A stretch of 64,000 nt of DNA from Trametopsis cervina (taxonomy: Eukaryota; Basidiomycota; Agaricomycetes; Polyporales; Irpicaceae): assembly GCA_022385755.1 (NCBI GenBank), contig MU278349.1, positions 1,550,001-1,614,000 of the forward strand, given 5' to 3'. Positions 21,436 to 33,632 of the stretch are shown here, one piece after another. Under the pieces are notes generated by a model. That model saw only the letters and a list, made by a program, of their open reading frames with translations. It made no database searches and was not told the origin of the DNA. Within the stretch, counting starts at the first letter, position 1, and every line of letters starts with the position of its first letter. The position numbers were made by a program, and so were the translations under genes.

Positions 21436-24400
21436 TCAATCTTTGCGGCTGCCGCGCCCTCCTTTCTGGGGCTCGCCACCTTCGAGATGCCTTCTCGCGG
21501 CATTGCCGATCGTTTGCCTGCTGTAGCGGTTTCGGTCGATTTTGGGTCGCTTCGTGACGGCGGAGTCACCGTTTGTCTGGGACGGGTCCGCTGTCTCGCG
21601 CTCTGCTTGTGACGCTCAGTCCACATTCATATGAAATCGATGCATGGGACTACGTACCTGACGATGCACGTTTGCGACCGGCGTCGCTCAGACTTTCGGA
21701 TAGCCCGCCGTCCTTACGGTGACTCGCGGGTGCTTGAGGGGTCGAGCGACCGGGCTCTTTATCTGAGATACGAGAACGGAGGCTTCCTGATCCTTGTCCT
21801 TGCGGAGAGGGCTCAGCGGGAAGAGCAGAAGAATTGGATGGGCCCGTTGGAGACGTGCGCTGCGACTGTTCTCGCGGCGGACGCCAGTCCCGGTCGGTCT
21901 TCGACAACCTGGCAGCGTCGTTGGAGGACATCGCACGGGGAGCAGATGGCGTCGTTGGCGGTAGCGCACGTGAGGCTGAGGCGGGACCTTGAGGTATAGG
22001 TTTGTCCGCCAGCTGTGGTAGAGTGATTAGGTGAATAAATGCGTGGACGCACTGTCAGTACGTACCTTGGTGTCTACTGTCAACGGCCTGGGGTCCGCAT
22101 CTGCCTGATCACGATCCTTTCGCCTCCGATCAGACTCACGAGTGCGTTCATGCCCGTCCTTGTCAGTACGCCGACTCCGGTCTTCATGATGACTCTCCTT
22201 GCGCGACGGTCGCTTGGCGGCACGTTCCGACTCGTCTTCGACCGGACGACGTCGTTTGCCCAAAGCATCGTCCTGAGATTCACGACGGCGAGAAGGATCA
22301 GAACGAGCTCTCTCGTCCGCTGGCTGTGCAGCTGGTGCGGCAGCTCCCGTCCGGGACGAATCGCGGTCCTTGCGGTTTTCACGATCACGTTCCTTGTCGT
22401 CTCGGCGGTGACGGTCCCTGTCGCGATCCCGCTCCCTAGGGTGCTCCCGATGATCCTTGTCGCGTTCGCGATCTCTGTCTCCCCTGTCCTTGTCTCGTTC
22501 CCGCTCACGAGGGCGTTCCTTATCACCGTGTCGGTCCCGGCCCCGATCCCTGTCTCTGTCGGGGCGATCTTGGTCACCCTCACGGTTATTGCGGCTACTC
22601 CGGTCGTTTCTGCTGTAACCCTCGCCACGGCGAGACTCATGCCGACCATCTCGGTCCTGTCGCTTCTCCTCAGAATCATTAGTGACGGTTCGAGACCGTC
22701 CGCCGCTGGCGCGACTGTCAGAGCTATGGTTTCTGGTACCAGGGCGGCTCGACGGCGAAGGAGAACGGCGTCTGTTGGAGGTTGAGGCAGGAAGAGCTGA
22801 AGGCTGCTGAGAACGAGGCTCAGGAGCTGGTCGGCTTGTCTTCTCTTCAACTTTATCCGCCGGACGAGTCTGCTTCGCAGTTTCCCGAAGTTCCTGAGCA
22901 GATAGCGTTTGGCTAGGATTCACAGGGGGAGGCATCGCTTGAGAGTCCGCAGGGATCCGAGGAGATTGCAGAAGATCCTTGCCGCTGGCTGACCGCAGGA
23001 GCGGTGATGAGACAAACTCGCGAGGACCGTCTGCAAGAGGCTTGAACGGAGGTTGAGGAGAAGACGGCGCGGAAGAAGATGAATGGTTTGCGCCTGCCGG
23101 TCCACGCGGGAGAGCATGCTCGCTCCTTGGTGCAGTGGGAAGTGTTGATGTGCTGGGTGAGTCGACCGCCATTACGTCTGCCTTGCCGTTGACACCAGTG
23201 TCAGCGTTTCCATTCTGCTTCGGTGCAGGACTCTTCGTATCTGGCCTCACACGTTTGACGACTTCAGGCCTTGGGATACTACAAATACACTTAGTTACAG
23301 CTGTGGAGGCGTTCCTGCTAACACGCACCTTTCCAATGCTTGCCTTACTGATATGGCATTCTGATCAGGTGTTGAGACGGCGCTTCCATTAGTCTGCGAC
23401 AGTTGAGCTCGAGGACCAGAGGGCGCAGAGCTCGAAGGTGTATTCGCGCTACGTCGATTATCAGCACTCGGGGCAACTGGTATGTTGTTTCGTTGTCTGT
23501 CCCCAGGGGTGGATATGCTCGCAGGTGTAGATTTCGTGGGCTGCGCAGAAGGCGCAGGCTGAGACAGATGTCAGATTGTATGCAATAATACAGAACCGCG
23601 AAAGTTACCTTGAGTTTCGTTTGAGGGGCCCACTGTGCTTCCCGTTTCTTGAGACCAGAAGCATAAGCGCCACCAAAGATCTTTAGGTCATTGCGCTTCT
23701 CTTTGTCGAGGAATCTATCAATGGCAAGCTGTAGCGTTGCACCTCCAGGCTCGTGTACAGCGGCGACGGGGAACATTGGCAGGATTTCTTTGAGTACAAC
23801 CAAGGAGTTGTAGACATGCATATACTCTCCAGTGTCAATGCAGTCAATGATACACTACAGACAGCGTGATCAGTTATCAACAGGGTAATACGAAGTGAAC
23901 CGGACAGACCTTGAGCAACTTCCGATGCCATTTCTTGACCACGATGCGGAAGTCCGGCCACTTGATGATATCCTCGAGAGCAACGACTGCCTTGTTGCTG
24001 AAGCGGAACATGAATCCAGGGAGGTAAGTGACTTTTGTGCCCTTCGATCGGTTGTCATTCAAGAACAATTGCTCGTCTTGGTGCCATTTGTGCAGATCCG
24101 TCAGTATACCCAACAAGAATCGCCCTGCAATGTCGACTGAGCTACAATGCCTGTAGGAAATTTTCAAATAACTTGCCATAGTTCTGTGCTTCATATTCGC
24201 TGCAAGAAAAGATGACGGCTTTGACGCTATCACTAAGCAGCTAAAGAATAACTCTTAGCGGAAGTATCTTTGCACGTTCTGGACGTACTTACTTTATCGT
24301 ATGTATTTAAAGTAGAGAATCCTGGTGTTCCAAGAGAATGAATGACCTTAATTATCTGAGCGCAGTAATCCGCATCCATAGGAGACAGAAGAGCACGCGG

Positions 24401-27400
24401 GTGAAGGCAATGTTCCACGAAAGCAGATGCAAGGATCGCTCCCTTGGGGTCTAACAACAGATGAACACGAGGTAACGAGAGTGTCTTGCGGGAAAAACTC
24501 ACTGTGAGAAAACCAATGCTGCTTCTCTTTGGCAAGACGCTTCTTGGTATAGCCCATCGCAATGATCTGATCCTTGGACTCTTGCGCAAGAAGATTTGCA
24601 AACGAGTTGTACCTGTCTCGCTTGTTCCGATGGATCACAGCGGTCGATCGTTTTGCACGATCCGAAGAACGATCGGCGGACAAATACTTCGAGTCCTCTT
24701 GACGGCTGAGAGCACGCAGATTGGCGTTCTCTTCCTCATATTTGGCAATTGGCGGAGAGATATCATATGTAGACATCTGCCAGAACGTGAGATAGAACCC
24801 AGGCCTGATGAGGCGGAACGTAAGAGGTCAGAAAATCTTTCAGTGCGGGCCTGGTGTCTCACCCAATGATCTCCATAGCACCTGCTGGAGCAATTACTTT
24901 GATGTCTTCGAAGCGTTTGTAGAGTTCTGGCTGCCAAGGATTCTGACCCAAAAGGTAAACCTCCATTCACGTTGACTGAAGACTTGTACCTACCTCTGGT
25001 GGTGCAGGTTGAGGAGGCTCTGATCCATTCATAACGACATCCTCGCTCTGCGGTGTTGGTTGTGTTGGAGCCGGCTCTGCCTGAGTTGCATCCCCTACGG
25101 CAGGTGAGCCAACGCGTGTTGTCGTACCAGCAGGGTCTCGCTTTGCTGTCAGAGCAGCCTTGAGCCGCTTCTCTGCCTCCTCGCTTGCTATGCGTTCCTT
25201 CTCGTTATTAGCAAGAGCAGCTTCCTGGATAGCACGGGGCAAGTAAAATAAGTATCACGGACATCAGTGTACTGTGTGGAGTAAGGCATACCAGGAGCTT
25301 CGCATTCAGTACGGGCCTGATCATGTGCATGCAAATCGGCGCAGATATGCCGTACAGCCTGTTCAGGTCTGTGATCGGCGGCAAGATCTTCGTCGAATAG
25401 TCTTCCAGGGTGATGACGGAGGGTGACATGAGGAGCTCGAGGTATTGCTGCAAAACGCCGTGACACTACATTTTTTTCATATTAGAACTGAGGGCGAGGA
25501 CAGGAGACCAAGTGACACTGACGGTGTCGTACAGACTGCCCAAAGACTTCAGGGGAGAGTTAGGCAAAGGAGGTTGGAAGACACATTTCTGTCGTTGCTG
25601 AGCCACTTGAATAAGAAGAGGTTGTGCTAGTTGGGAATCAACCAAAGCTCTTCCTAGCCTCTGAGGGCCTTTCAAAATCATGTCGTTGGGATCCAAGCGG
25701 GCACCGCGCGCTGCAGATGATATCGCTTCGATCCGTAAGTATGGCCCTCCAGCCATTGCGGTGACTTGGGAGTCTGTCAGGCTTGGCAATGGTGAAATGC
25801 CTGCCATGTTGCGAATGATCTCACGCAACACCACAAGTTCCGTTGACTGGCCATTTTGCAGCTGGTGCACAATATAACGCAGCATGGGTGTCAAGTCCGC
25901 GCTGTAACGACGGTAAAGTTGGCCCGTGAACGAGGTCAAGTCTGTACGTACAACTGTCAGTTCGTGATGCTCCTAGCATGGCTACAATGCTCACTTTGCA
26001 ACCAATCCGACGTGTTCACCCCATCATCCTTAACACGGTCCTTGTTCGGGTTTGCCAACGCTTCAAGCATGATGTACAACAAAACGTCGAAACCCATCAC
26101 TGTCACATAATTCAACGCCTGGACTACGCAGTTGGCCATATTCTCGTAGGCCATGATCTGCGTTACAGCGTTGGTGAAGAGGATACAGGGATCTGAGTGA
26201 GCCAGCTTCGCCACGGCACCGGCCAAGGAATCGATGGTTTGCATGGACAGTCGACGCAGGATGCCCTTTGATTCACGGTCGGCTTGTATCGCGCGGACAC
26301 GCAATTCAGCGTGGGACTTGTACGTGCTCGTCTTCAACTCGCCGTACAGACGCCATCGCAGCGTAACCTCGTATTGTCGTACTATGTTCCACACTTCCAC
26401 CGTGCAAACAGCGTTACCTCTGATGAGAGGCAGAGCAGGAAGGAGGTACTGGCGGATAACTTTGTACCAGAACTGTCTGACTGGATTTTCAGGATCTGGC
26501 GTGCCCGTCGGTTTCTTCGTGACAGGGTCAAGAGGGACCTGATGGGATACGGATATATCATACGCGACTGTAGCAGGAAGGTTTTCACTTACTGTGCTAT
26601 TCAGATGGTTGCGCCCGACCCTGAGGAACTTGGCGAGGAAATTCACGTCACGGGAGATGTGCACGCCAACGAAGCTCATGAGAGGTTCAATTACGTCCAC
26701 CACATCATCGATAGTAGAACACATGGGAACATGTTCCGACCACTGAGGATAGAAGAAAATGTAGCTTGCAGTATTCGTGCTGGGGGGCGTCGGAGCAGCA
26801 AGAGTGATATGGGGTCTCTTCTCAGGCGGCGGGACGACACTGGAGTTCATGAATCGGGCTTTGGCCTTGCTGAAGCTCGACTTGTCGGGGCCGGAAACCC
26901 AGATTGATTCGTACAAACCAGATATCGAATGCTTGAGGATCCGTAGCAAGAGGTCGGCAAGCTCGGGGAAGGCGTCGACCAGCCATGGGAACTTCGACAA
27001 CAGTGCGATGGCGGGCCGCAGCGCTCCAATAGACAGAAGCGCGTGCAATAAGCCGTGTTTCTGATTGGGCATTTCTTTGACAGGCTCTGGTTTCTTCTGC
27101 TCTGCCGGGGTAGACTGTCGAGGCTTGGAGCTGCTTCCTGACTCTAAGGGAGCTGCCATCGCCAGCATACTTGTCCTAGCTCCACTGATACGGCTGTCAA
27201 CAGAGGCGAGGTAGTGCTTATGTACATCTTGCATGTCACTGTCGGCAGGAGAAAGCTATAGTCGCAGTAAGGCCAAATATTCGATGGATATCGGGCGACG
27301 ACCTACGTGAGGATAAAGGTCTTCAAGAGTAATGAAACCCTCGCGTATGAGTAATGCCGCGGTAAGATAGAGACTTCTCGGTGTGGGCTCCATAACGTCT

Positions 27401-28729
27401 GCACCCTGACCACGGCTGTTAGAACCCTGACAGGACACAAGATATCAAATCACATACTTGATAATAGGCGAATTTGAATCCTAGGACTTGAGCGAGCACT
27501 CGACAATTATTTGCACCCATAGATGCAGGCGATTGAGGCTCTCTTATGTCCCCAGCTTGTGCCTCCGCTAAGCGTAGGACTTCGTCGAGACCCTTGCCTC
27601 GATACATGTCCGGACCTGACTCAACGACCATTGTATCCGCCGCATGTTTCGAGGACGCCGCCCATGGAGAGCATGACAGTAGCGACAAGAAGAAGGAGTA
27701 GTGAGTAGCCAGATGCACAGAGAAGACATCCAAGATGATATCCAATGCGCGATTCGGGTCCAGATCGAAATAACCAACAAGGCCTACTACGCGCTCCCAA
27801 GCCGGTCGGGCACGTGCTTCGATGGCGGACAAGGATTCCATAGGAGAGCCATCGATAACCGAATGCGCAGGACCCAAACTACTCGTGAGCTCAGTTGTAA
27901 GCTTGCTGTAGCCTTCTGATTGCTCTCGGAGCAGGTTGAACTTGTTCTGCTTGTAGCTGTGGCAGGAGGTCGTTCGTCACATAAGCATTCGATCTTGCAT
28001 GATACAACTCACAAGAGCGCCGTACGCATGCGTACTTCCTTCTTTGAGAATGCTGAATCATCCGCAATGAGACCAGCGGCATAAATCAAAGGTAATTCCA
28101 GCCTCTCTCTGCACACATTCGCGTCCAAGATGCCAGTAGCCTGGGAGGATCGTTCAGGCCATAAACTCGTACGACGGTGCAATTAACGCACCACCAGTAA
28201 TCTCAGAAGTCCCGCAAGCGTTTCTTTGTCGGCTTCGACGCTCTGTTTGACGTTGGCCAAGCGAGCTAGCGCAGCCGTTTCGTCCTGGTCCTCTCCTACA
28301 ACCGCGTTTCTTTGCTCCGCTTGGGCAAGAGCAGCTTTAGCGTCTACATAGACATCCTCTAGTTCCACATCCACGGCCCACAATAGATCAACCAAGAGCT
28401 CAGCGAATGCTATGACACTGGATGATTTGGCGGACGACGGCGAAGGAAGGCTTCCAAGCAGTGATTGTATGAATTCAACGAGGACGGTCGATGAGAAAGG
28501 TTTCACTGGGTGCCATGTGAGTAGCGTCGAGGTGAGAAGTGTGTGGTACACAGTGGACAGAAGGTCATTAGAAGCAGGGTCCGCGGGGTTCGTGTGAGGC
28601 GTGGCGAGAATGTTACGACTGCTGGACGGTCAGACGGCACCTATTTCGAAGAATATAGACTTACCATTCCGTTTCCCCGTCACTATCCCACCGCGACAAA
28701 CAGCTTTGCACCGACTCCACGACGTCCAT
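21436..28729 (-). CDS. THO2: THO complex subunit 2
   Basis: Largest scaffold subunit of the THO/TREX complex, which couples transcription to mRNP assembly and export in the nucleus. About 2000 residues over some 15 exons. Exon 1 is 28665-28729 (MDVVESVQSCLSRWDSDGE) and joins exon 2, which starts at 28618, in phase 2. The THOC2 N-terminal helical region runs through 28618-25960, with LKHSISGLYESIWV and the ALNYVTVMGFDVLLYIMLE segment. The central THOC2 region includes LTPMLRYIVHQLQNGQS, NRLYGISAPICMHMIRP, FYLTFWQMSTYDI and FMFRFSNKAVVALEDI. The C-terminal tail (about 22080-22700) is dense in Arg-Asp/Arg-Glu dipeptides. The last exon, 21436-21614, ends NGDSAVTKRPKIDRNRY and stops at TGA; a different frame there is open to 21408 but lacks this hallmark. 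The final exons lie inside duplicated arm b. Intermediate exon limits are not individually listed. Confidence 0.92.
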
Positions 28730-28907
28730 GATAGTAAGGACGGAAAGGTGGCCGGCGGACGAGACAGTTGGAGGAGACGATTGATGCGTATCCTTTTTGG
28801 GATGAAGACCGGTAATTCTCTATTGTGCGCTTGTGCGAACCGAACCGATCGGTCGTGCGTTACATCTGCGCATTCATCTTCGACCTCTATTCATCACTGC
28901 TGCGAAC

Positions 28908-30148
28908 ATGGCCTTCCCTCAACCGCAGAATGTCTCCATAGATGAGAAGCTTGCTGCATTCGACTCTGTTCCGCTTTTTATGAAAACTCTCCCGGACGAT
29001 GTGGAGAATGATGCACTCAATGCAATACAGAGTTTGGTGCATGATGGCACACCGGATGGTATGGATGTCATCGTCAATTTTTATCACCTTTCATCTAACA
29101 AAATATCTCCAGAGGTAGCCGAGAACTTCAAGAATCAGGGTAATGAGTACTTCAAGGGCAAACGATATCGCGATGCTCTGGGCTTCTATACGCAGGGCAT
29201 AGGTGCATTCCCCACGAACGCTGTGCTACAAGAGGCCCTATTGTGCAATCGTGCTGCGTGTAACTTAGAACTCAGTGAGATGATCTTATATAGAATGATT
29301 TCTCGCTGCACTGACAAGTTATCTGTCTTGTGGAATAAGAGAACTACGGATCAGTACTCAAGGACTGTTCCAAGGCACTGTCCTTGAATCCCCGTTCTTC
29401 GAAGGCGTTATACAGATCAGCGTCCGCATTGACTGCGTTGGAGAGATACGAAGAATCCTTAAACTGCTGTGATCTATGTTTGGAGTTCGATCCGGATAAC
29501 ACTGGCATATCGACCCTGCGAGAGAAAACATCACGATTGAAAGAGACAAGGGACAGGAAGACTAAGGAGAAAGAAGAACGCTTGAAGCGAGAAATAGAAG
29601 AAAAGCGGCAGCTACAGCTCGCATACAAGGTTTGTGGTGTGCACCTTCATATTTTCGTGTCTTACAATGTGCAGGCTCGCAATCTTATCGTTATGATAAG
29701 CGCAAATGACATAACGGGAGTCGAATACCAACCTCACTTCGATCCAGAAGATTCAAGCAAGCAGACTCTGATCTTTCCTGCACTCTTCCTCTATCCGCAA
29801 TACGCGACCTCTGATATTGTCCCTGAGTTTGTTGAAGATACGCCGTTCTCTGCCCATATCTCCATCATGTTCCCACCACAAGCTGCCGCTCCCGATTGGG
29901 ATAAGAACAAAGAATACGTTGACGGTCATCTCGTAATATATGCCGTGACCCATCGACAACGGCTGCTCAAAGTGGGGAAGAAGATGACGCTACGTGACTT
30001 ATTTCAAGCGTCAAAGGCGAAGGAGGGCGAGCCGGCGGATGGACTGGAGCTGAAAGATAACTGTTTGACATTCGTCGTCCTCCCAAAAGGCTCAGTTGAG
30101 CAGAAGTGGATAGACGATTTCAAAGCAATGCGAGGCAAAGCTACATAG
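28908..30148 (+). CDS. CNS1: Hsp90 co-chaperone Cns1 / TTC4, TPR protein
   Basis: Three exons in phase: 28908-29274, 29340-29629 and 29675-30148, giving 376 residues, near the yeast Cns1 length. An N-terminal FMKTLPDD segment precedes three TPR motifs (about residues 63-180): AENFKNQGNEYFKGKRYRDA, LLCNRAACNLELKNYGSV and ALYRSASALTALERYEES, the clamp that binds the EEVD tail of Hsp70/Hsp90. A charged coiled helix (TKEKEERLKREIEE) leads into the C-terminal wheel domain with PALFLYPQYATSDIVPEF, typical of Cns1/TTC4. Cns1 is essential in yeast and supports Hsp90 clients and translation elongation factor folding. It is head to head with THO2; 178 bases separate the two starts, so a shared promoter is likely. 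Confidence 0.93.
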
Positions 30149-30829
30149 ACATAACAGGTCAGGTCAATGAAAAGGTATATCAGCTGGTGTCAATTCACGC
30201 GCGGAAAATACAGCAACCTGCAAGAACTATTGGTAAGTCATCAGCACATAGCTCTGTGCCTTGCAACTAAAATTGAGATATCTACGTGCCTTAGAAGCAT
30301 TCCGAATCAGGCAGCGTCTCGGGTTTCAGTTCACTGGGTAAGTCGAGAGTCGCAGTTCCCACTTACGGCGTGATTCATGGCTGATGATCGATGCCGTATT
30401 GCACTGCCTCTTAGATTAGATACGAATGATTCATCGCCTTCACGCCCGCATTTTGGGGCTCTAAGAGCGATTCGCCCAGTCTCATATTCTTTCGCCTCGC
30501 AAAGCATGCGGACCGTCTGACCTTGATCTACTGTGCATGTTACCGTTGGCAAACCAGGCATTATCAAGGCTCAATATGGAATCGAGCTTACAGAAGTGGG
30601 TGGTTCTATCTCATGACTTGATCGAAGCAGAGATGAGTTCTATTGCGCGGCATTCTGCCATCCATAATCGTGCATGATGGTCAAGATGTGAGGTCTACGG
30701 TAAGATCCAGCTCGTACTTCCATCACACCGCCCTCCACTACGAGATATCAGAAAAGGTGGTCGTACCCATGGTATGTCTGTATCTCATCTCTCCATCCCT
30801 CCCCGCGACCTTACGGCTCCTCATCCCTC
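30149..30829. other. Gene-free spacer downstream of CNS1
   Basis: No gene recognised. Short open frames on both strands (e.g. minus 30331-30567) have no recognisable domain or splice support. It should contain the CNS1 3' UTR and the promoter of the next gene. Confidence 0.4.
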
Positions 30830-32464
30830 ATGCCTCTCAAGAGCACCCTCCTTGTCCTTTCGTTGCTACTCTTATCTACTGAGGTCTCTTCGACAACCGT
30901 CAATGTGACCATAGATGACATGTGAGTGACTGAGAATCGTTTGACATTCCCGCGCAGCTGAAGACGCAGCGAATGAAGTGCAGGAGACGAGATAAATGGA
31001 TTGTTGCCCGTATACTCGTGAGTCTGCATTATTTGCATGCCCTGTGCTCGACTTGATCTTCTGTCTCTTCGTAGACCATCAGCCTCCTGGTTTGAACTTT
31101 TCGATAGAGATGCTGCGACATTTTTTGACAGTAATGCGTTACATCGAGGTCGGTCTCCTCTCCGTGTCCATTTACTGCCCTTTGACGGGATTGTTCAGGT
31201 AGCGTGCATATCGGTGGCGGGAGCTTGGTCGTGCCTGCAAAAGTCTCTTTACGTTTTAATGGGACCTCAATCCAAGTCTTTAATGTCGTGCAGAATAACG
31301 TGAGATCCTCACAGTAATCCGTATTGCCAATACTGACAATTTCGCAAGGTCACGACCGCGTTCGAGTTCGAGCTGGATGGTCTCCCGACAGAGGAGGTGA
31401 TTGCGAGACCACAAGGGGATAGCGCGTACACCTACAATTACAACACATTTTCCCGCGTAGCTCTACCTGCGGGTGAACACACGCTTTCCTTCTCCGGGAG
31501 TCACAATATATTCGACTACGCTATATACTCGTAAGTCTACCGCCCAAACAATCTGCCAATACTAACAATTTATAGAACGGATGATACCTTCCTTCCGTTA
31601 CACACGCCAGTGAACACAGATTTTCGTGCTGAAGTTCAGAGCGCGGCGTCAGCCAAAATCATACTCACTACTAGAGATGACGAAGGCTTCTTCTCAAGTC
31701 CTGTCCATCGCGATGTGCTCGTTGTCGCATTGGTCGCAGGGATACTGGTATTACTCGTCCTAGGCGTCTTCATCCACATCTGGCTTCGAAGGCGTTGCAT
31801 GCGACAGGACGTCCTCAAAGTCGAACCCTTTGTGCTCGTTCCATCACCAATGAGCCAGTTTTTGCTCTCGCAGGCAGATTCAGTGCCAGACTCGGCGGCC
31901 CCGATCATGCAACGGTTCTCCTTTGAACACGACAAAGACCCAGGCAGCTCATGTACAGCTTCGACGGGGCCGGGCGTTCTCCCTTCCTCAGTGGAAGACA
32001 TATACACTCAGCTAGAGGTGCTTTCCACAGAAGTTCAATCGATTCGGAGGAGAGACTCTTCGGTACATCCAAAGGAAGTTGAGGCGCGGGGACAATCAGA
32101 AAGCATGCGGAGAGTGCAAGAGGCCGTCGAGAACCTTCGTGTCGATATACACCGTCTAAAATACGGAGAGGCGAACAGCGACGATAGTCACCAAACCTCC
32201 ACGGGACCTCTACGCCCACTCGAGCTCCTTCGGGATCTCGCTTTGCTGAAGGCAGAGATAGACGACGTCTTGGTGCAACAGCATGTCGGCAGTTCGCTGT
32301 CGATGGAGAGGCTTCCCAGTTACAAAACTATCGAGTGTCGCCGACAGCCCCGTAAACCAGTACCTCCCCTTCCCCCCTTGCCAGATGTCTCATCCGCCTC
32401 CACATCTTGGCTCGTACCGCAACGTTTCTGTGATGTTTCAGAAGACCGAGGTCTTCAACCTTGA
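30830..32464 (+). CDS. Single-pass membrane protein of a basidiomycete orphan family
   Basis: N-terminal signal peptide (MPLKSTLLVLSLLLLSTEVS), an ectodomain of beta-strand character, one transmembrane helix (VLVVALVAGILVLLVLGVF, near 31712-31775) and a cytoplasmic tail rich in Ser, Pro and coiled-coil heptads ending in a PVPPLPPLP proline motif. Exons 30830-30921, 30979-31017 and 31075-31198 join in phase (phase 2, phase 2, phase 0). The junction before VSLRFNGTSIQVFNVV (about 31240) is unresolved. Later introns lie at about 31302-31348 and 31531-31575. Proteins of this plan are common in agaricomycetes, with the ectodomain often resembling a galactose-binding-like sandwich, but I know of no assigned function. 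It may be a cell-surface sensor; that is inference from topology only. Confidence 0.7.
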
Positions 32465-33632
32465 TCGCATTCGATCGCTGCCTGCCACCAAGCGTTCTGG
32501 CAAATGATAGCATATTTTTTGTAATGGGGTGCTTTTTCCAGGCTTCCAGATGTGACCGCCAGTCGCTTATTGCAGACGGTGGGGCTGTCTCTCCATCGCG
32601 AGCACAGAAAGACTTTTCCGAACTATTTAGCGTAGAGTACACTTGGTACGCAACACACAGCGCCTGCGGGAGTTCGCGTTGAAGAGTATCCGGGGGCTGC
32701 GGTACGCAGGGTCTGCCTGTGATCCCGTAAGTTATTTTGAAATGAAACACAACGTTCCTCTTGAACCTGGAAACCTTGAGTTGACGATGCAACTACGTTC
32801 ATTCAGGTATGTACGCCCACTTTTAAGCTCACATTTCGAGCAACGTGCTTATCAGTAGATTCCGCGTGTAGTGAACAGTCGCCTATAGCACGTACTCAAT
32901 CGCAAAGCCCTGAGTAAACCCGGGTCAGTAGCGACGGCGGTGCACACGGAGGTTACATAGCTGGTACAAGCAGGCAAGCACGTTTATTGTAGTCGTGTGT
33001 AGTTCAAGCTAAACTCCACGAAAATTTCCATTCATGCAGCTCCTAGGCACCAAATCGGAGCGGCTCGTGGTGATCGTCACTATTGAGACCGCTAAACTGA
33101 CAGCCAAAACCAGCTATGTCGGGAAGATCTCATCGGAAGTAGAGAGCGCATGCCAGCGCATTCACGATGTTTCCGCATACAGTATGAGAGCCAGCTACTT
33201 AGGCGTCAAGCAGACGTTAACCGACAGGGGAAACCGTCTCAGTCTGATCTTGCACAACGCGTTGGTGAGATTTATGCCCGGATCATGGCTGTAAAATAGG
33301 AGCTCGGATAGCGATTGGGTGCGTGTAAATCAAGGGTACCTGGCCTTCCCTGTCTCTCTATCCCGCATTCGAGATCGAGTCCATCTGCAAGGTGAGTATC
33401 CCTGTCGACTGGCTGTAAATCGGACTCATCCTTCATAGAAAGGCTACAAACCCTGTATGGCATTGCGTACGCGCGGCGTTGAACTTGCGCCGTGTCCGCA
33501 AATGGGAAAGTTTATCACGCGTTGTCAATGAGTTCTACGTCGCGGCCATGGCATGAAAGACTCCGAGCATTATTTGTACGCGTCCGAAACGGTCTCTATC
33601 ATTCATTCCGCTGCTTTCTCCTGACCCTCACC
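32465..33632. other. Gene-free spacer upstream of the MFS gene
   Basis: About 1.2 kb. No gene, repeat or RNA recognised. An 86-codon frame at 33034-33294 has no recognisable domain and no similarity that I can see. Confidence 0.4.

Larger units (their letters stand above)
18956..21797 (+). repeat. Segmental duplication arm b (matches -b, inverted, at 13096-15645)
   Basis: Runs from the -a/b junction into the 3' exons of THO2. The right end (21436-21797) is functional THO2 coding sequence. Relative to -b it has extra sequence at about 21130-21360 and a longer ACC-rich repeat. The block 19705-20320 is nearly identical to its partner: over 19801-19880 against 14701-14780 I count 2 mismatches in 80. 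By contrast 18960-19690 is strongly diverged. Confidence 0.85.

Noticed and set aside
21408..21626. Alternative THO2 C-terminus stopping at 21408.
   Set aside because: The phase-1 junction to the previous exon leads into the frame ending TKRPKIDRNRY with a stop at 21436, which matches the usual THO2 tail; the other frame does not join in phase.
22039..22850. Long frames on + (22039-22785) and in a second minus frame (22080-22850).
   Set aside because: They lie over the Arg-Asp/Arg-Glu repeat tail of THO2, whose composition opens all frames. The THO2 frame alone continues a known protein.
30331..30567. Minus-strand 78-codon frame downstream of CNS1.
   Set aside because: No signal peptide, domain, upstream promoter signal or splice structure to support it.
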